DNA from: Flavobacterium sp. CS20
GTDB taxonomy: Bacteria; Bacteroidota; Bacteroidia; Flavobacteriales; Flavobacteriaceae
Length of the DNA: 64,000 bases
NCBI RefSeq assembly: GCF_018080005.1
Contig: NZ_CP073015.1
Location: 2,508,501 to 2,572,500 of the forward strand
Direction: 5' to 3'
Of this stretch, positions 37,308 through 47,476 are shown piece after piece. A model generated the notes under the pieces. That model saw only the letters and a program-made list of their open reading frames with translations, ran no database searches and was not told where the DNA came from. The translations under genes and the position numbers were made by a program. How positions within the stretch are numbered: position 1 is the first letter of the stretch; each line of letters begins with the position of its first letter.

Positions 37308-38180
37308 ATGATTCAAAAACTCAATACTCAACTTGTTGAACGGGTTAAAAACATATCAGCACAAGATTTTATTCAACACTACGTCAAGCCACAAAAACCT
37401 GTAGTGATTGAAAACTTAATTGAAGATTGGCCAGCAAAAGAATTATGGTCACTTGATTATTTTAAGGTCATAGCGGGAGATTTAGAAGTGCCACTTTATG
37501 ATTCAAGACCTGTTACATCAGAGTTCAAGTATAATGAGCCACAGGCTAAAATGAAGATGTCTGAATATATTGATTTACTACAAAGTCAACCCACAGATTT
37601 ACGTTTGTTTTTATTTAACCTTATCAAAGAACGACCAAAATTACAAGAGCATATCAAAATGCCTGATGTAGGATTAAAATTGTTTAAAGATTTACCTTTC
37701 CTCTTTATAGGTGGGCAAAACTCAAAAGTGTTTATGCATTACGATATTGATTTAGCCAATATTTTACATATTCATTTAAAAGGAGAAAAACAATGTCTAA
37801 TTTTTCCACCATCAGAAACCAAATATCTTTATAAAGTTCCAAATTCATTAGTGACCAACGACGACATAGATTTTACTAATCCTGATTTTGAAACCTATCC
37901 TGCTTTGGCTTATGCAAAAGGCTACACCACAAACTTATCCTCAGGCGAAACGCTATATATGCCCGAAGGTTATTGGCATCATATGCATTATATAACTCCT
38001 GGATTCTCTATAAGTCTTAGAGCCTTAGCACGCAAACCTAAACATCTTGGTAAAGCTGTTTACAATATTATTGTTATGCGGAGTATAGAAAACTTGATGC
38101 GAAAATGGAAAGGTGATAAGTGGCTTAAAGCTAAACAAAAAGCTTCTATCATAAATACGCACAAATCTTTGAATTTGTAA
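37308..38180 (+). CDS. Cupin-like (JmjC-type) Fe(II)/2-oxoglutarate oxygenase candidate
   Basis: 290 residues from the ATG at 37308 (MIQKLNTQLVERV). A cupin_8/JmjC-like double-stranded beta-helix is indicated by FMHYDIDLANILHIHLKGEK (HxD metal ligands, about 144-163), then MPEGYWHHMHYITPG with the third His. An N-terminal helix with KPVVIENLIEDWPA is typical for this family. Such proteins hydroxylate residues in proteins or tRNA in known cases, but no substrate can be named here. The gene begins 8 bases after the BioB remnant and runs 4 bases before pdeM, so it is in the middle of a compact same-strand set. Confidence 0.82.
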   Translation: MIQKLNTQLVERVKNISAQDFIQHYVKPQKPVVIENLIEDWPAKELWSLDYFKVIAGDLEVPLYDSRPVTSEFKYNEPQAKMKMSEYIDLLQSQPTDLRLFLFNLIKERPKLQEHIKMPDVGLKLFKDLPFLFIGGQNSKVFMHYDIDLANILHIHLKGEKQCLIFPPSETKYLYKVPNSLVTNDDIDFTNPDFETYPALAYAKGYTTNLSSGETLYMPEGYWHHMHYITPGFSISLRALARKPKHLGKAVYNIIVMRSIENLMRKWKGDKWLKAKQKASIINTHKSLNL

Positions 38181-38184
38181 AACT

Positions 38185-38814
38185 TTGGAGTTACAATTAT
38201 TACAAAATAATTTTATATTACATCAATACGGTTCTCTGTTTTGGAAAGAGCAAAATATGCTAATTGTAGCCGACTTACATCTCGGCAAAATTGAGGGTTT
38301 CAGAAAACATGCTAATGCTATACCAAATTTATCCAATGCAGTAGATTATATTCATTTAGAGCAAAATATCACCCAATTTTTACCTCAAAAAGTTGTTTTT
38401 ATAGGCGATTTATTCCATTCCACACTCAACAAATCTTGGTCTATTTTTCAAGCTTGGGTACAACACCAACCTGTTGAATTTGTATTAATTTCTGGAAATA
38501 AAGATTTTAACCCTGTTACGCATTTTCAAGATTTAGGTTTTCAAATTGCACAACAGCTTGATATTTCTGACTTTCGCTTAACTCACAAGCCTGAAGATAC
38601 AGACGAATTGTTCAACATTTGTGGATACATTCATCCTGGTTATAAATTGCGTAGCAAAACCAAACAACAACTCAACCTTCCATGCTTTTATCAAAAGTCA
38701 AATCAGCTTATTCTGCCAGCTTACGGTAGCATTTCGGGCAATAGCAATATCACACCCAAAAACGACGAGCACATTTACGTATTATCAGACCAAAGTGTTG
38801 AACAAGTTGTTTAG
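38185..38814 (+). CDS. pdeM: PdeM-type metallophosphoesterase (ligase-associated DNA repair)
   Basis: Calcineurin-like nuclease/phosphoesterase of the family tied to bacterial DNA-ligase-linked repair. The 209 residues carry LIVADLHLGK (about 26-35), FIGDLFHS (about 72-79), LISGNKDFN (about 100-108) and ICGYIHPGY (about 144-152), the metal ligands in order. The preceding gene stops at 38180 and no ATG precedes the conserved N-terminus, so translation probably starts at the TTG at 38185. In other genomes its partners are an ATP-dependent ligase, a helicase and a nuclease; none of them is next to it here. Confidence 0.8.
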   Translation: MELQLLQNNFILHQYGSLFWKEQNMLIVADLHLGKIEGFRKHANAIPNLSNAVDYIHLEQNITQFLPQKVVFIGDLFHSTLNKSWSIFQAWVQHQPVEFVLISGNKDFNPVTHFQDLGFQIAQQLDISDFRLTHKPEDTDELFNICGYIHPGYKLRSKTKQQLNLPCFYQKSNQLILPAYGSISGNSNITPKNDEHIYVLSDQSVEQVV

Positions 38815-39040
38815 AAAAAATTTATGTTTCTAAAAAAAACGAATTGACAACAGTTTTGTTTTCATTATAAAGCATAGTTTCGATACGCCCAACAAATTTT
38901 GGGTTTCTGCGTTTTACTTCGAAAAATCACTCAATTTGACGGTTTTATTTAATTGAGTGATTTAAATCGAACTCACGTTAATTAATCTAATTTTTCTGAT
39001 TTTCAAACTCTTCAAATTCGCTTTTGTTTTGTTCTCTTGG
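38815..39040. repeat. Spacer with a hairpin and a partial MITE end
   Basis: Between two convergent genes. It holds the inverted pair AAATCACTCAATT / AATTGAGTGATTT (about 38925-38964) and, directly after it, AATCGAACTCACGTTA (38965-38980), which is the right terminal repeat of the MITE at 7281-7468. No left terminal repeat was found, so this is a decayed or recombined copy. Confidence 0.65.
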
Positions 39041-41296
39041 CTAAGAATTGTTTGACACATCAATATCAGCGGTTTCTAAATTAGGGTCTAACTGGATATT
39101 GGTGATTTTCTTTTGACTACCGATGGTTTTTGAGATTTGATTGTCGTTTTTTCTCCACACTTGAACAGGGTATTTTTTCAATTCTTTACTGCCATCTTCA
39201 TAGGTGTATTCAACGATGACTGGCATGACCAAACCGCCAGGTTTATTGAATGTGATCTCATAAAAATATTTAGGCAATTCTTTAAGATTACGGCGTTCTT
39301 CGGCAGTAAAATTATCCATCAAGAAAGTTTTGAGATTTTGAGAATTTTTTAAGTTATCTTCAGAAGATGCAGATGCTTTAGCTTCTTCAGAATCGGCTGG
39401 GACAACATAGACTAAACCTTTGAGTTTAGGATTGTTTTCTGGTTCAGTAATACCAAATTGTGCAAAGTATTCTTTACCTTCTTTGGTGATTTTATCGGTA
39501 AGTTTATAGGTTTTTACGTCTTTAATACCAATATCAACATAATCTGTAGTATAAAACCAACCTCTCCAAAACCAGTCTAAATCAATCGCTGAGGCGTCTT
39601 CCATAGTTCTAAAAAAGTCTTCAGGTGTTGGGTGTTTAAACATCCAACGTTGGGCATATGTTTTGAATGCATAGTCAAATTTTTCAGGTCCCATAACGGT
39701 TTCTCTTAATATATTGAGAGCTGTTGCAGGTTTGCCATAAGCGTTGTTTCCTAACTGATACACTTGTTCTGGATTGGACATGATAGGGGTCATAAAATCT
39801 TGAGAGCCTTTCATATAATCAACAATTTTGAATGGGAAACCACGTCTTGATGGATAGACATTATTGTCATTTAAAAGCTCAGGATAGTCTTTTCCCATTT
39901 GTTGCTCGGTTAAAAATTCGACAAAAGAATTGATCCCTTCGTCCATCCAACCCCATTGACGCTCATCGCTATTGACTATCATTGGAAAGAAATTATGACC
40001 TACTTCATGAATGATTACGCCAAGCATTCTATACCGGGTTTCATCGCTATAAGATCCATCTTCATTTGGTCTTCCAAAATTAAAACATATCATTGGGTAT
40101 TCCATACCTATACTTTTACCGTGTACCGAAACCGCCTTATGATAAGGGTAATCAAAAGTATGTTTGCTGTAAGTTTTTAAGGTTTCGGCAACAGCTTTGG
40201 TTGACCACTCTTCCCACAATGGATTGCCTTCTTTGGGATAAACTGAAACTGCCATAGCGGTTTTGCTACCAACTTTGACATTCATCATATCGAGAATATA
40301 TTTACGTGAAGAAGTGAAAGCAAAATCTCTGACATTTTCAGCTTTATAAGTCCATGTTTTGGTGTTTTTCGTTTTAGTTTTTTCGTTTTCTCGGGCTTCT
40401 TCTTCAGTAACAATGACGACGGGTTTATCAAAAGATTTCAAGGCTTTTTCGTAGCGTTGCATCATTTGTTTAGAATATACTTTTTTGCGATTTTGAAGTT
40501 TGCCAGTGGCTTCAACAATATGGTCTGCGGGAACCGTGATATTGACTTCGTAATTGCCAAAAGGCAAAGCAAACTCGCCAGAACCCCAAAATTGGTAATT
40601 TTGCCAACCTTCTACGTCGTTGTAAACTGCCATTCTCGGAAAAAATTGAGCAATAATAAACATGGCATTATCCTCTTCTTCAAAATTTTCATAACCTGAA
40701 CGGCCACCATCTTTTAATCTGTTATTGATTTTATAATTCCATTTGATATCAAAGGTAAAACTTTCGCCAGGTGCTAAGTTTTCACTCATTTCAACCCTCA
40801 TCATGGTTTGGTTAATGCTATAAGGCAAAGGCTTGCCATCTTTAGAAACGTTTTCAATATTAAAACCGCCATCAAATGGTTCGTCCATATATTCTGAAAC
40901 AATTGAGCTTGGTCTTAAAACAGGGTTGAACCCACTGCCATTTTTATCTTTAGCCGGACTGTCTTTTTTTCTGATATTTTGGTCGAGTTGAACCCAGAGA
41001 TATTCCAAATCATCGGGTGAATTGTTGGTGTAGGTAATGGTTTCTTCTCCAAATATTTCTTTGGTATTTTCATCAAGCCTGATGTCCATTTTATAATCGG
41101 CTGTGTTTTGATAATACGCTGGACCAGGTGCACCAGAAGCTGTTCGGTATTGGTTTGGCGTTGAAAATTCTTGGTAAAGTTGTCTGAATTTGTTTTGGTT
41201 GGTGTGACCTTCTTCTTTTTGGGGTTGTTCTTGTGCATAAAAATTAAAACTCACGAGAAGTCCTAATAGCAAAAGCAAATTGCGTTTTATCATCAT
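39041..41296 (-). CDS. M1-family metallopeptidase, exported (long form)
   Basis: Zinc aminopeptidase-like enzyme of 751 residues with an N-terminal signal peptide (MMIKRNLLLLLGLLVSFNFYAQ). The N-terminal beta domain (about 50-270) is followed by the gluzincin catalytic domain with IIHEVGHNF and, 18 residues on, the third ligand in WMDEGINSF. A long C-terminal extension contains the repeated pattern typical of Bacteroidota secreted M1 enzymes. The HEVGH motif with a downstream Glu indicates a working zinc site. Four genes (DUF6702, two CarboxypepD_reg proteins and this) lie on the same strand with short gaps. A second M1 gene is at 49248. Confidence 0.92.
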   Translation of the reverse strand: MMIKRNLLLLLGLLVSFNFYAQEQPQKEEGHTNQNKFRQLYQEFSTPNQYRTASGAPGPAYYQNTADYKMDIRLDENTKEIFGEETITYTNNSPDDLEYLWVQLDQNIRKKDSPAKDKNGSGFNPVLRPSSIVSEYMDEPFDGGFNIENVSKDGKPLPYSINQTMMRVEMSENLAPGESFTFDIKWNYKINNRLKDGGRSGYENFEEEDNAMFIIAQFFPRMAVYNDVEGWQNYQFWGSGEFALPFGNYEVNITVPADHIVEATGKLQNRKKVYSKQMMQRYEKALKSFDKPVVIVTEEEARENEKTKTKNTKTWTYKAENVRDFAFTSSRKYILDMMNVKVGSKTAMAVSVYPKEGNPLWEEWSTKAVAETLKTYSKHTFDYPYHKAVSVHGKSIGMEYPMICFNFGRPNEDGSYSDETRYRMLGVIIHEVGHNFFPMIVNSDERQWGWMDEGINSFVEFLTEQQMGKDYPELLNDNNVYPSRRGFPFKIVDYMKGSQDFMTPIMSNPEQVYQLGNNAYGKPATALNILRETVMGPEKFDYAFKTYAQRWMFKHPTPEDFFRTMEDASAIDLDWFWRGWFYTTDYVDIGIKDVKTYKLTDKITKEGKEYFAQFGITEPENNPKLKGLVYVVPADSEEAKASASSEDNLKNSQNLKTFLMDNFTAEERRNLKELPKYFYEITFNKPGGLVMPVIVEYTYEDGSKELKKYPVQVWRKNDNQISKTIGSQKKITNIQLDPNLETADIDVSNNS

Positions 41297-41351
41297 ATTA
41301 ATTGTATTTTAATGGCTAAAATTAAACATATATTTAACCTAAATTTAGTTT

Positions 41352-41852
41352 CTAATTAAATTTTAACACCGCTTCAGAATCAAAGCGTGTTAATAGGACG
41401 CTTTTTTTTTGTTGAAGTTTAAAGCAATGCACAATATTTTTTTGATCTTCAAAGACATCGGTAAGTAAAAGATTTTGAACTTTGATGTTTTTAAAATTTT
41501 GAATGTTAGTGATTTTTAAATATATATTGATACGGTCTTCGTCAAATTTGTAACCGAGATATGAAATTGTTTGTACTTGATTATCTGTTGTGATACTAAG
41601 TTTTTTATCAAAATACATTTTGATGAAAGTTTCTACATTTTTAGATTGTTCTGAGGGTTTAAGCACGATGTCTTTTCCATATCGAGCTTTCAAAACCTTT
41701 TCAAAATCGTTGTAAAATAAACGAGAGATAATTTCAAGTCGTTCTTTATCTGGGTTGAATTTAATTTCAGTTAAACCCACATAATATTTATGATTTAATG
41801 CAGTAAAAAATTGAGTAAAAACAATGAGACTTAGTGTGATGTATTTAATCAT
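41352..41852 (-). CDS. DUF6702-type exported protein
   Basis: 166 residues with a short hydrophobic N-terminus (MIKYITLSLIVFTQFFTALNHK). The rest matches the pattern of the DUF6702 family: HKYYVGLTEIKFNPDKERLEIISRLFYNDFEKVL near the start and a C-terminal beta region ending LKFN. No enzyme motif is seen. In Flavobacteria, genes of this kind lie next to M1 peptidase and CarboxypepD_reg genes, as here. The start overlaps the end of the upstream gene by 8 bases. Function unknown, probably periplasmic. Confidence 0.75.
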   Translation of the reverse strand: MIKYITLSLIVFTQFFTALNHKYYVGLTEIKFNPDKERLEIISRLFYNDFEKVLKARYGKDIVLKPSEQSKNVETFIKMYFDKKLSITTDNQVQTISYLGYKFDEDRINIYLKITNIQNFKNIKVQNLLLTDVFEDQKNIVHCFKLQQKKSVLLTRFDSEAVLKFN

Positions 41853-42624
41853 TTATCTTTTGAGTTTTATCCTTTTCGCTTTCTTTAAGTTTGATATAAT
41901 CTTGAGCTAATTTTGGCAGTAATTCAGTCAGCAAAAGTTTATCTTTTTGTTGAGTTAATTTAATGACTTCCGGATGATTTTCGATACAATAATATGTAAA
42001 ATCTTCTATAAGATTGCTCGGAATGTTAAGGTCTTCATGATAAAACCGCTCAGGAAAAAGTTGATGAAGTCTTTCTTTGCGATTATCGGTGCGTTCGTAA
42101 ACAATAAGTTTTTTATACATTTTAATGTTACCATTCATCAGATTTATTAAATATCCTATAAGAGAACCTGAAACTCCAGCCAAACGCCTTTCTTCTCTTG
42201 TATAATATTCAATATAAGCAGGAAACCCCAGTTGTGTTTGACTAAAATCGTAGGTTTCAATGCTTTCAGCGTCTTTGGCTAAATCGCCTGTTAAGCCTAA
42301 AGAATACAGATTAACATCTTGAAGTTCATTGACTTTAAGGCTTAAAGGAATTTCAATTTCATCTTCAAAAAATTCAGGTTTGACTAAAAATTTAACTTCG
42401 CTGTATTGAATAGATGAAATCAGTATGCTATCACCGACTTTAGCTGGAATTTCAAAACGACCATCTTCTTGACTGATTGTGGCTTTGTATTGATTTAAGT
42501 TGATGATATTTATAAAAGAATTGTCGAGATTTTTTCCTGTAAATTGACCTTTAATTGTTTTGTTTTGAGCGAAACTCAAATTGAAATAAAACATCATCAA
42601 TATGAATCCTAAAAACGCTTTCAT
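41845..42624 (-). CDS. CarboxypepD_reg-like domain exported protein 1
   Basis: 259 residues beginning with a signal peptide (MKAFLGFILMMFYFNLSFAQ) and then a carboxypeptidase-regulatory-like beta-sandwich (about 22-110, KTIKGQFTGKNLDNSFINI), followed by a helical C-terminal half with no catalytic motif. Such domains are common at the N-terminus of TonB-dependent receptors; here there is no barrel, so the protein is soluble or loosely attached in the periplasm. It is paralogous to the next gene upstream and shares its layout. Stop and start overlap the neighbours by a few bases, so the cluster is cotranscribed. Confidence 0.78.
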   Translation of the reverse strand: MKAFLGFILMMFYFNLSFAQNKTIKGQFTGKNLDNSFINIINLNQYKATISQEDGRFEIPAKVGDSILISSIQYSEVKFLVKPEFFEDEIEIPLSLKVNELQDVNLYSLGLTGDLAKDAESIETYDFSQTQLGFPAYIEYYTREERRLAGVSGSLIGYLINLMNGNIKMYKKLIVYERTDNRKERLHQLFPERFYHEDLNIPSNLIEDFTYYCIENHPEVIKLTQQKDKLLLTELLPKLAQDYIKLKESEKDKTQKIND

Positions 42625-43415
42625 TAATCCATTTTTACTGATGATTTATTGAATTCTTTAGATTTATCTAATAGAAATTGTATCAAATCCATTTCGTTTC
42701 CTTTTTTAAGCAATTCGGGAGTTAGACCATGATCATCTGCATAAAAAATAAAGGCGTTAATTTGGTCTTCTTCAATATCAAAATATTCTTTAAAAAACGC
42801 ATTATCATACATTTTTCTCACTTCAACATCGACATTTTCTACCCTAACATTTTCCTTTTTTTTGGGTCTCTTTTTAATATATCGCTTGAAAATTTGCACA
42901 AAATCCATCCCGTAATCCAAATATTCATCATCTATGGCTACATTTTGTGCTCTTATCTGACTATCTGTGGTAATATCTGCATCATAACCGCTTACCAATT
43001 CTTTTTGGTCGATGCTTAAATCAACTTCATCGGTATTGATTTTTTTGACATCAACATTTAAGTTGCCACTTAATAGATTTGAAGAAACAGTAACTTCATT
43101 GAGTTGATTGACGTTTTCTCTGATTTGAATGACGATATCTTTTTCATCCATAATTTCTTTGGTAATTTCAATTTCAAAATCTTGAAACTGAACAGATGAA
43201 ATTAAAATACGGTCTTTTCTTTTCACTTTGATTAAAAAATCGCCATAGGCATTAGATGTTGTCCCTTCTTTGGTATTGATATTGTAAACATTGATGTCTT
43301 TAGCTTCCGCATCGGCAGGAACGTTAATTTTACCTTTAAGAATTTGACGTTCAGGAACTTGAGAATAAGATAGGTTGATATGAAAAATAAAAAGTAAAAG
43401 TAGTAAATATCTCAT
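42624..43415 (-). CDS. CarboxypepD_reg-like domain exported protein 2
   Basis: 263 residues, signal peptide at the start (MRYLLLLLFIFHINLSYSQ), then a CarboxypepD_reg-like domain (about 22-115, with GTTSNAYGDFLIKVKRKDRIL and VNQLNEVTVSS) and a helical tail rich in charge (KRYIKKRPKKKENVRVENVDVEVRK). It resembles its downstream neighbour in order of elements, so the two are probably old duplicates. No binding residues could be identified. First gene of the four-gene minus-strand set that ends with the M1 peptidase; a promoter should lie in the 78-base gap after dprA. Confidence 0.78.
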   Translation of the reverse strand: MRYLLLLLFIFHINLSYSQVPERQILKGKINVPADAEAKDINVYNINTKEGTTSNAYGDFLIKVKRKDRILISSVQFQDFEIEITKEIMDEKDIVIQIRENVNQLNEVTVSSNLLSGNLNVDVKKINTDEVDLSIDQKELVSGYDADITTDSQIRAQNVAIDDEYLDYGMDFVQIFKRYIKKRPKKKENVRVENVDVEVRKMYDNAFFKEYFDIEEDQINAFIFYADDHGLTPELLKKGNEMDLIQFLLDKSKEFNKSSVKMD

Positions 43416-43493
43416 AGTGGTAATTTTACTTTAAAAATAAGCATTTAAATGTTAAGCCTATAAAAATAGGTCTTAAAAATTAGTGAATAAAAT

Positions 43494-44597
43494 TTAAATC
43501 AACTCAAATTGTTTTCCCGGTAAAGGTCTTACTAAGCCTTTCAATTCAAGATTCAGAAGAATGGTAGATAATTTTGATGTTGGAATTTGGCAAGACAACG
43601 CTAAAGGGTCAATTTCGGTTTTTTGAAGGGATTTTAAGCTTTCAACAACAATTTTTTCTTCTTCATTCAAATCTACAAAAAGTTGGGTTTGATGAGCTGG
43701 TTTTGGTTTTTGGTCAACATCCCAATTGAGTATATAAGCCAAATCTGCAAGACAGGTCAGCATCATAGCTTGTTGTTTTTTGATGAGGTTGTTGCACCCA
43801 ATACTCATTTTGTCACTGTATCTACCTGGCAATGCAAAAACTTCGCGATTATAGCCATTTGCCATTTCGGCAGTAACCAACGAACCGCCTTTTGCAAGAC
43901 TTTCTATAACGATTGTGGCTTCGCTCAGTCCAGCAATAATACGGTTGCGTTTTAAAAAATTATTGCGGTCAAACTTATCATCACTACAAAAATCTGTAAA
44001 AAACCCACCGTGTTTCATGATATCATGGACGTATTTTTGATGTGCTTTGGGGTAAACTTGATTCATTCCATGACCAAAACAACCAATGGTTTGTAAGTTG
44101 TGATGTAGTGCGACTTTTTGAGCGGTTATATCGGTGCCATAAGCAAAACCAGAAACAATAACAGGGTCAAACACCGCCAAATCAGAAATCAATTGTTCTG
44201 TAAATTGTATGCCGTGTGAAGTGATATTTCTTGTGCCAACAATACTGATGATTCGTTTGTTTTGCAAATCGATGTTGCCTTTTTGAAATAAGACGAGTGG
44301 ACCGTCTATACAGTGTTTTAAATTTATGGGATAAGTTTTGTCTTTAAAATATAGAAAATCAATATCGTTGTCTTCAATAAATTTTAATTCGTTTTCAGCA
44401 CCATCTAAATCTAAGTCTTTTTTTATGGTTTGTATTCTTTTAGTGCCAAGTCCGTTTATTTTTTGAAGGTTTTGCGACTTTTCTTTAAAAATGGCTTCAG
44501 CCGAACCTAGAATTTCTATTAATTTTTTGGCTGTTGTATCACCGATATACGATAATCTGTGAAGTGCTAAAAGGTATATTTTTTCTTGATGAGACAT
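43494..44597 (-). CDS. dprA: DNA processing protein DprA (transformation)
   Basis: Loads RecA on incoming single-stranded DNA during natural transformation. The 367 residues show an N-terminal SAM/HhH region (LLALHRLSYIGDTTAKKLIEILG), the Rossmann-like core with IVGTRNITSHG, VSGFAYGTDITAQKVALHH and FLKRNRIIAGLS, and a C-terminal winged helix (VVESLKSLQKTEIDPLALSC). This is the common Bacteroidota form. With comEC in the same window, competence genes are present, though apart. The length is normal and the frame intact. Confidence 0.93.
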   Translation of the reverse strand: MSHQEKIYLLALHRLSYIGDTTAKKLIEILGSAEAIFKEKSQNLQKINGLGTKRIQTIKKDLDLDGAENELKFIEDNDIDFLYFKDKTYPINLKHCIDGPLVLFQKGNIDLQNKRIISIVGTRNITSHGIQFTEQLISDLAVFDPVIVSGFAYGTDITAQKVALHHNLQTIGCFGHGMNQVYPKAHQKYVHDIMKHGGFFTDFCSDDKFDRNNFLKRNRIIAGLSEATIVIESLAKGGSLVTAEMANGYNREVFALPGRYSDKMSIGCNNLIKKQQAMMLTCLADLAYILNWDVDQKPKPAHQTQLFVDLNEEEKIVVESLKSLQKTEIDPLALSCQIPTSKLSTILLNLELKGLVRPLPGKQFELI

Positions 44598-44618
44598 ATT
44601 GAAAATTCTTTCTTAAAT

Positions 44619-46513
44619 TTATTCTTCAACACTTTCTTTAGAAATTTGGTCTTCTTTTTTAGCAGAATTTTCTTGGGTAATTTTTTTAGATTTTACCGAT
44701 TCAATCTCTTTACCCATATACACTAACTTAGAGTTATTATCAATCTCAACTTCATCACTGCTTGAAGGAATAATTTCTAAAACATCATCTTTGGTTTTAA
44801 TAAAAATCGGGATTACATCAGGATCAGCTTTGGTCATTTCAATCAAACCATTATAATGTTCTTGTGAATTAATATCGGTTTCGTGAATTTTTGGGTAACG
44901 TCTTGAAAGGTTAACCAATTTGATATAATCGTCTGTTTGTGAAAACAAACCATCTTTTGGGTTGTTTTCTGGGTCGTTCATTTCTTCTGGCGATATAACT
45001 CTAAATGTGCCATTTTCACCAAATTCTTTTTGAAATTTTCTATAGCTTTTTTGTTGATAGAAGAGTTGCCAGTCAGTGCCATAAGATAACCCATATCGCT
45101 TAATTCAAGGTTGTCTTGAAGGTCATCTGAAAAAATATCTGCTTCAAAGGCTTCCAACCCCATTTTTTTGGCTTCATCTATATTGTTTTGGTTGTTATCA
45201 ACTACTACTACATGACGGTTATTTTCTTTAAGATATTTAGCTATGATACGCGAAAAAGAAGATGATCCTATAATTAAAATACCACTTGAATTTTTAAGAA
45301 AAACACCAACCAATTTTGCGAAAGGTCTTGCTGTTGTGGCGTTTAATAGTACAGTTCCCAAGACAATTAAGAAGACTAATGGGGTGATATATTCGGCACC
45401 TTCTACACCTTTGTTGACCAATTTTATCCCAAAAAGCGAGGCTATACCTGCAGCAACTATACCGCGTGGACCAACCCAACTGATAAATATTTTTTCGTTT
45501 AGCTTTAAATTTGAATCAATGCTACTCAGAAAAACACCCAACGGTCTGATTACGAACACGATAGTTATAAATAAATATAGCGATTTATGATTGTAAACTA
45601 ATAATAAATCTTCGTAGTTGATGTTAGCCGCTAACAATATAAAAAGAATGCTTATGAGTAAAACACTTAAGGATTCTTTAAAATATAATAAATCTTTTAG
45701 ATTAGGTAGATTAATATTTCCCATAATTACACCCATAACAACTACGGCGAGTAGTCCGCTTTCTTGTGCAAAAATATCTGCTAAAACAAAAACGCCTAAA
45801 ACAGTAGCTAAGGTAACCACATTGAGCAAATAATGCGGTATAATTTTTTTCTTAATCAAATAAGATAGACCATGAGCAAAGGTGAATCCAAAGCTAAATC
45901 CAAATAAAACCACTTTGCCAAAACCTATTAAGGCTTTTGATGAATATTCGGCACCAGCACCAGCATTGATAAACTCAAAAACCAAGACGGCAAACAAAGC
46001 TCCAATAGGATCAATAAGAATGCCTTCCCATTTTAAAATGGTCGCGACGTCTCTTTTTAGCGGAATATTTCTGAGAATAGGAGTAATAACCGTTGGTCCT
46101 GTAACAATAATCAAAGCAGAAAACAACAAAGAAATTTTCCAAGACAAACCAAAGATAAAATGGGCGGCAACACCAGCACCTACAAAGGTAATAATCACAG
46201 CAACGCTAATTAACTTAACAATGACATTGCTCACATTTAAAATCTCACCGCGTTTCAGCGTTAATCCACCTTCAAATAAAATGATGCCAATGGCTAAAGA
46301 CACAAAATAATATAAACTTTCACCAGGAAAAAGCCCTTTTTCTCCATTCCAAACAGGTTCAATAAATTTTGAACCATCTTCAGTATATAAAGTAGCTAAA
46401 GGACCAACCGCTAAACCAATTAATATTAAAGGTAAAATGGCTGGAATCTTAAAACGCCAAGCCACCCATTGTGCTATTATTCCAAATATTATGATTGATG
46501 CTAATTCTAACAT
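44619..46513 (-). pseudogene. Cation/proton antiporter (CPA-type) with TrkA-N domain, one-base frameshift
   Basis: The upstream part (44978-46513, from the ATG at 46513) has 12-13 hydrophobic segments, the antiporter core FSALIIVTGPTVITPILRN and a cytosolic TrkA-N/RCK domain (ILIIGSSSFSRIIAKYL). It is cut off shortly before its end by the frame. The rest (44619-44981, MNDPENNPKDGLFSQTDD) is a TrkA-C-like regulatory tail in another frame, joined by readable sequence (FGENGTFRVISPEE). The plus strand has T5 at 45027-45031 where six would keep the frame, so one A of the coding strand is missing. The full product would be about 630 residues. Homopolymer error is a real possibility. Exchanged ion (Na+ or K+) not decidable. 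Confidence 0.82.
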
Positions 46514-46608
46514 AGATTTTATTATGTGGTTAAAAATAGCATAATTCAATGACAAACAAAATAAGTTAAGAGAGATTTATTATCTTGCAAGTCCTTTAAA
46601 ATTTAAGT

Positions 46609-47466
46609 ATGAAATTATATTCTATAGAAACAGGAAATTTTAAATTAGACGGTGGTGCTATGTTTGGTGTCGTACCAAAAACGCTTTGGTCAAAAACCAA
46701 TCCTGCCGATAATAATAATATGATTGATATTGCCGCGACGAGTTTACTTATTGAAGATGGCGACAAGCTCATTATTATCGATACCGGATTAGGCAATAAA
46801 CAAAGCGAAAAGTTTTTTAGCTACTATCATCGTTGGGGTGATGACAACATAGATAAATCCCTAAAACAATACGGATTTCATCGTGATGACATTACTGATG
46901 TTTTTATGACGCATCTACATTTTGACCATTGCGGAGGAAGTATTCAGTGGAATAAAGACCGAACCGGTTATGAACCCGCTTTTAAAAATGCTAAATTTTG
47001 GACCAATCAAGAACATTGGGATTGGGCAACAAACCCCAACGATAGAGAGAAAGCTTCTTTTTTAAAAGAAAATTTGTTGCCTATGCAGGAGTCAGGTCAG
47101 CTTTGTTTTTTAGAGCGTCAACATCAAAGAGAATTTTATAAGGAATTGAATTTTGAAGTTTTGTTTGTTGACGGACACACCGACAAACAAATGATTCCTA
47201 TAATCAAGCATCAAAACAAAACCTTAGTATTTGCGACCGATTTATTACCAACAGCAGGTCACGTGCCTTTGCCTTATGTTATGGGATATGATACAAGACC
47301 CTTGTTGACTTTAAAAGAAAAAAAAGTTTTTTTAAACGAAGTTGCTGATGAAAATTATTATCTATTTTTAGAACACGATGCACACAATGAAATTATTAAT
47401 CTTAAACATACCGAAAAAGGTGTGAGACATGATCAATCCTTAACTTTTAACGAATTATTTAATTAA
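46609..47466 (+). CDS. MBL-fold metallo-hydrolase
   Basis: 285 residues of the metallo-beta-lactamase fold. The two-metal site is visible: THLHFDHCGG (about 103-112), a downstream ligand region VDGHTDKQ (about 185-192), and LFLEHDAHNE for the last His. Similar proteins are lactonases or glyoxalase-II-like enzymes, but the substrate cannot be named. The frame is open from ATG 46609 and the length is normal for the family. The preceding region contains TATCTTG-like sequence that may be a promoter. The next gene starts 10 bases after its stop. Confidence 0.9.
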   Translation: MKLYSIETGNFKLDGGAMFGVVPKTLWSKTNPADNNNMIDIAATSLLIEDGDKLIIIDTGLGNKQSEKFFSYYHRWGDDNIDKSLKQYGFHRDDITDVFMTHLHFDHCGGSIQWNKDRTGYEPAFKNAKFWTNQEHWDWATNPNDREKASFLKENLLPMQESGQLCFLERQHQREFYKELNFEVLFVDGHTDKQMIPIIKHQNKTLVFATDLLPTAGHVPLPYVMGYDTRPLLTLKEKKVFLNEVADENYYLFLEHDAHNEIINLKHTEKGVRHDQSLTFNELFN

Positions 47467-47476
47467 AAATTAAACC

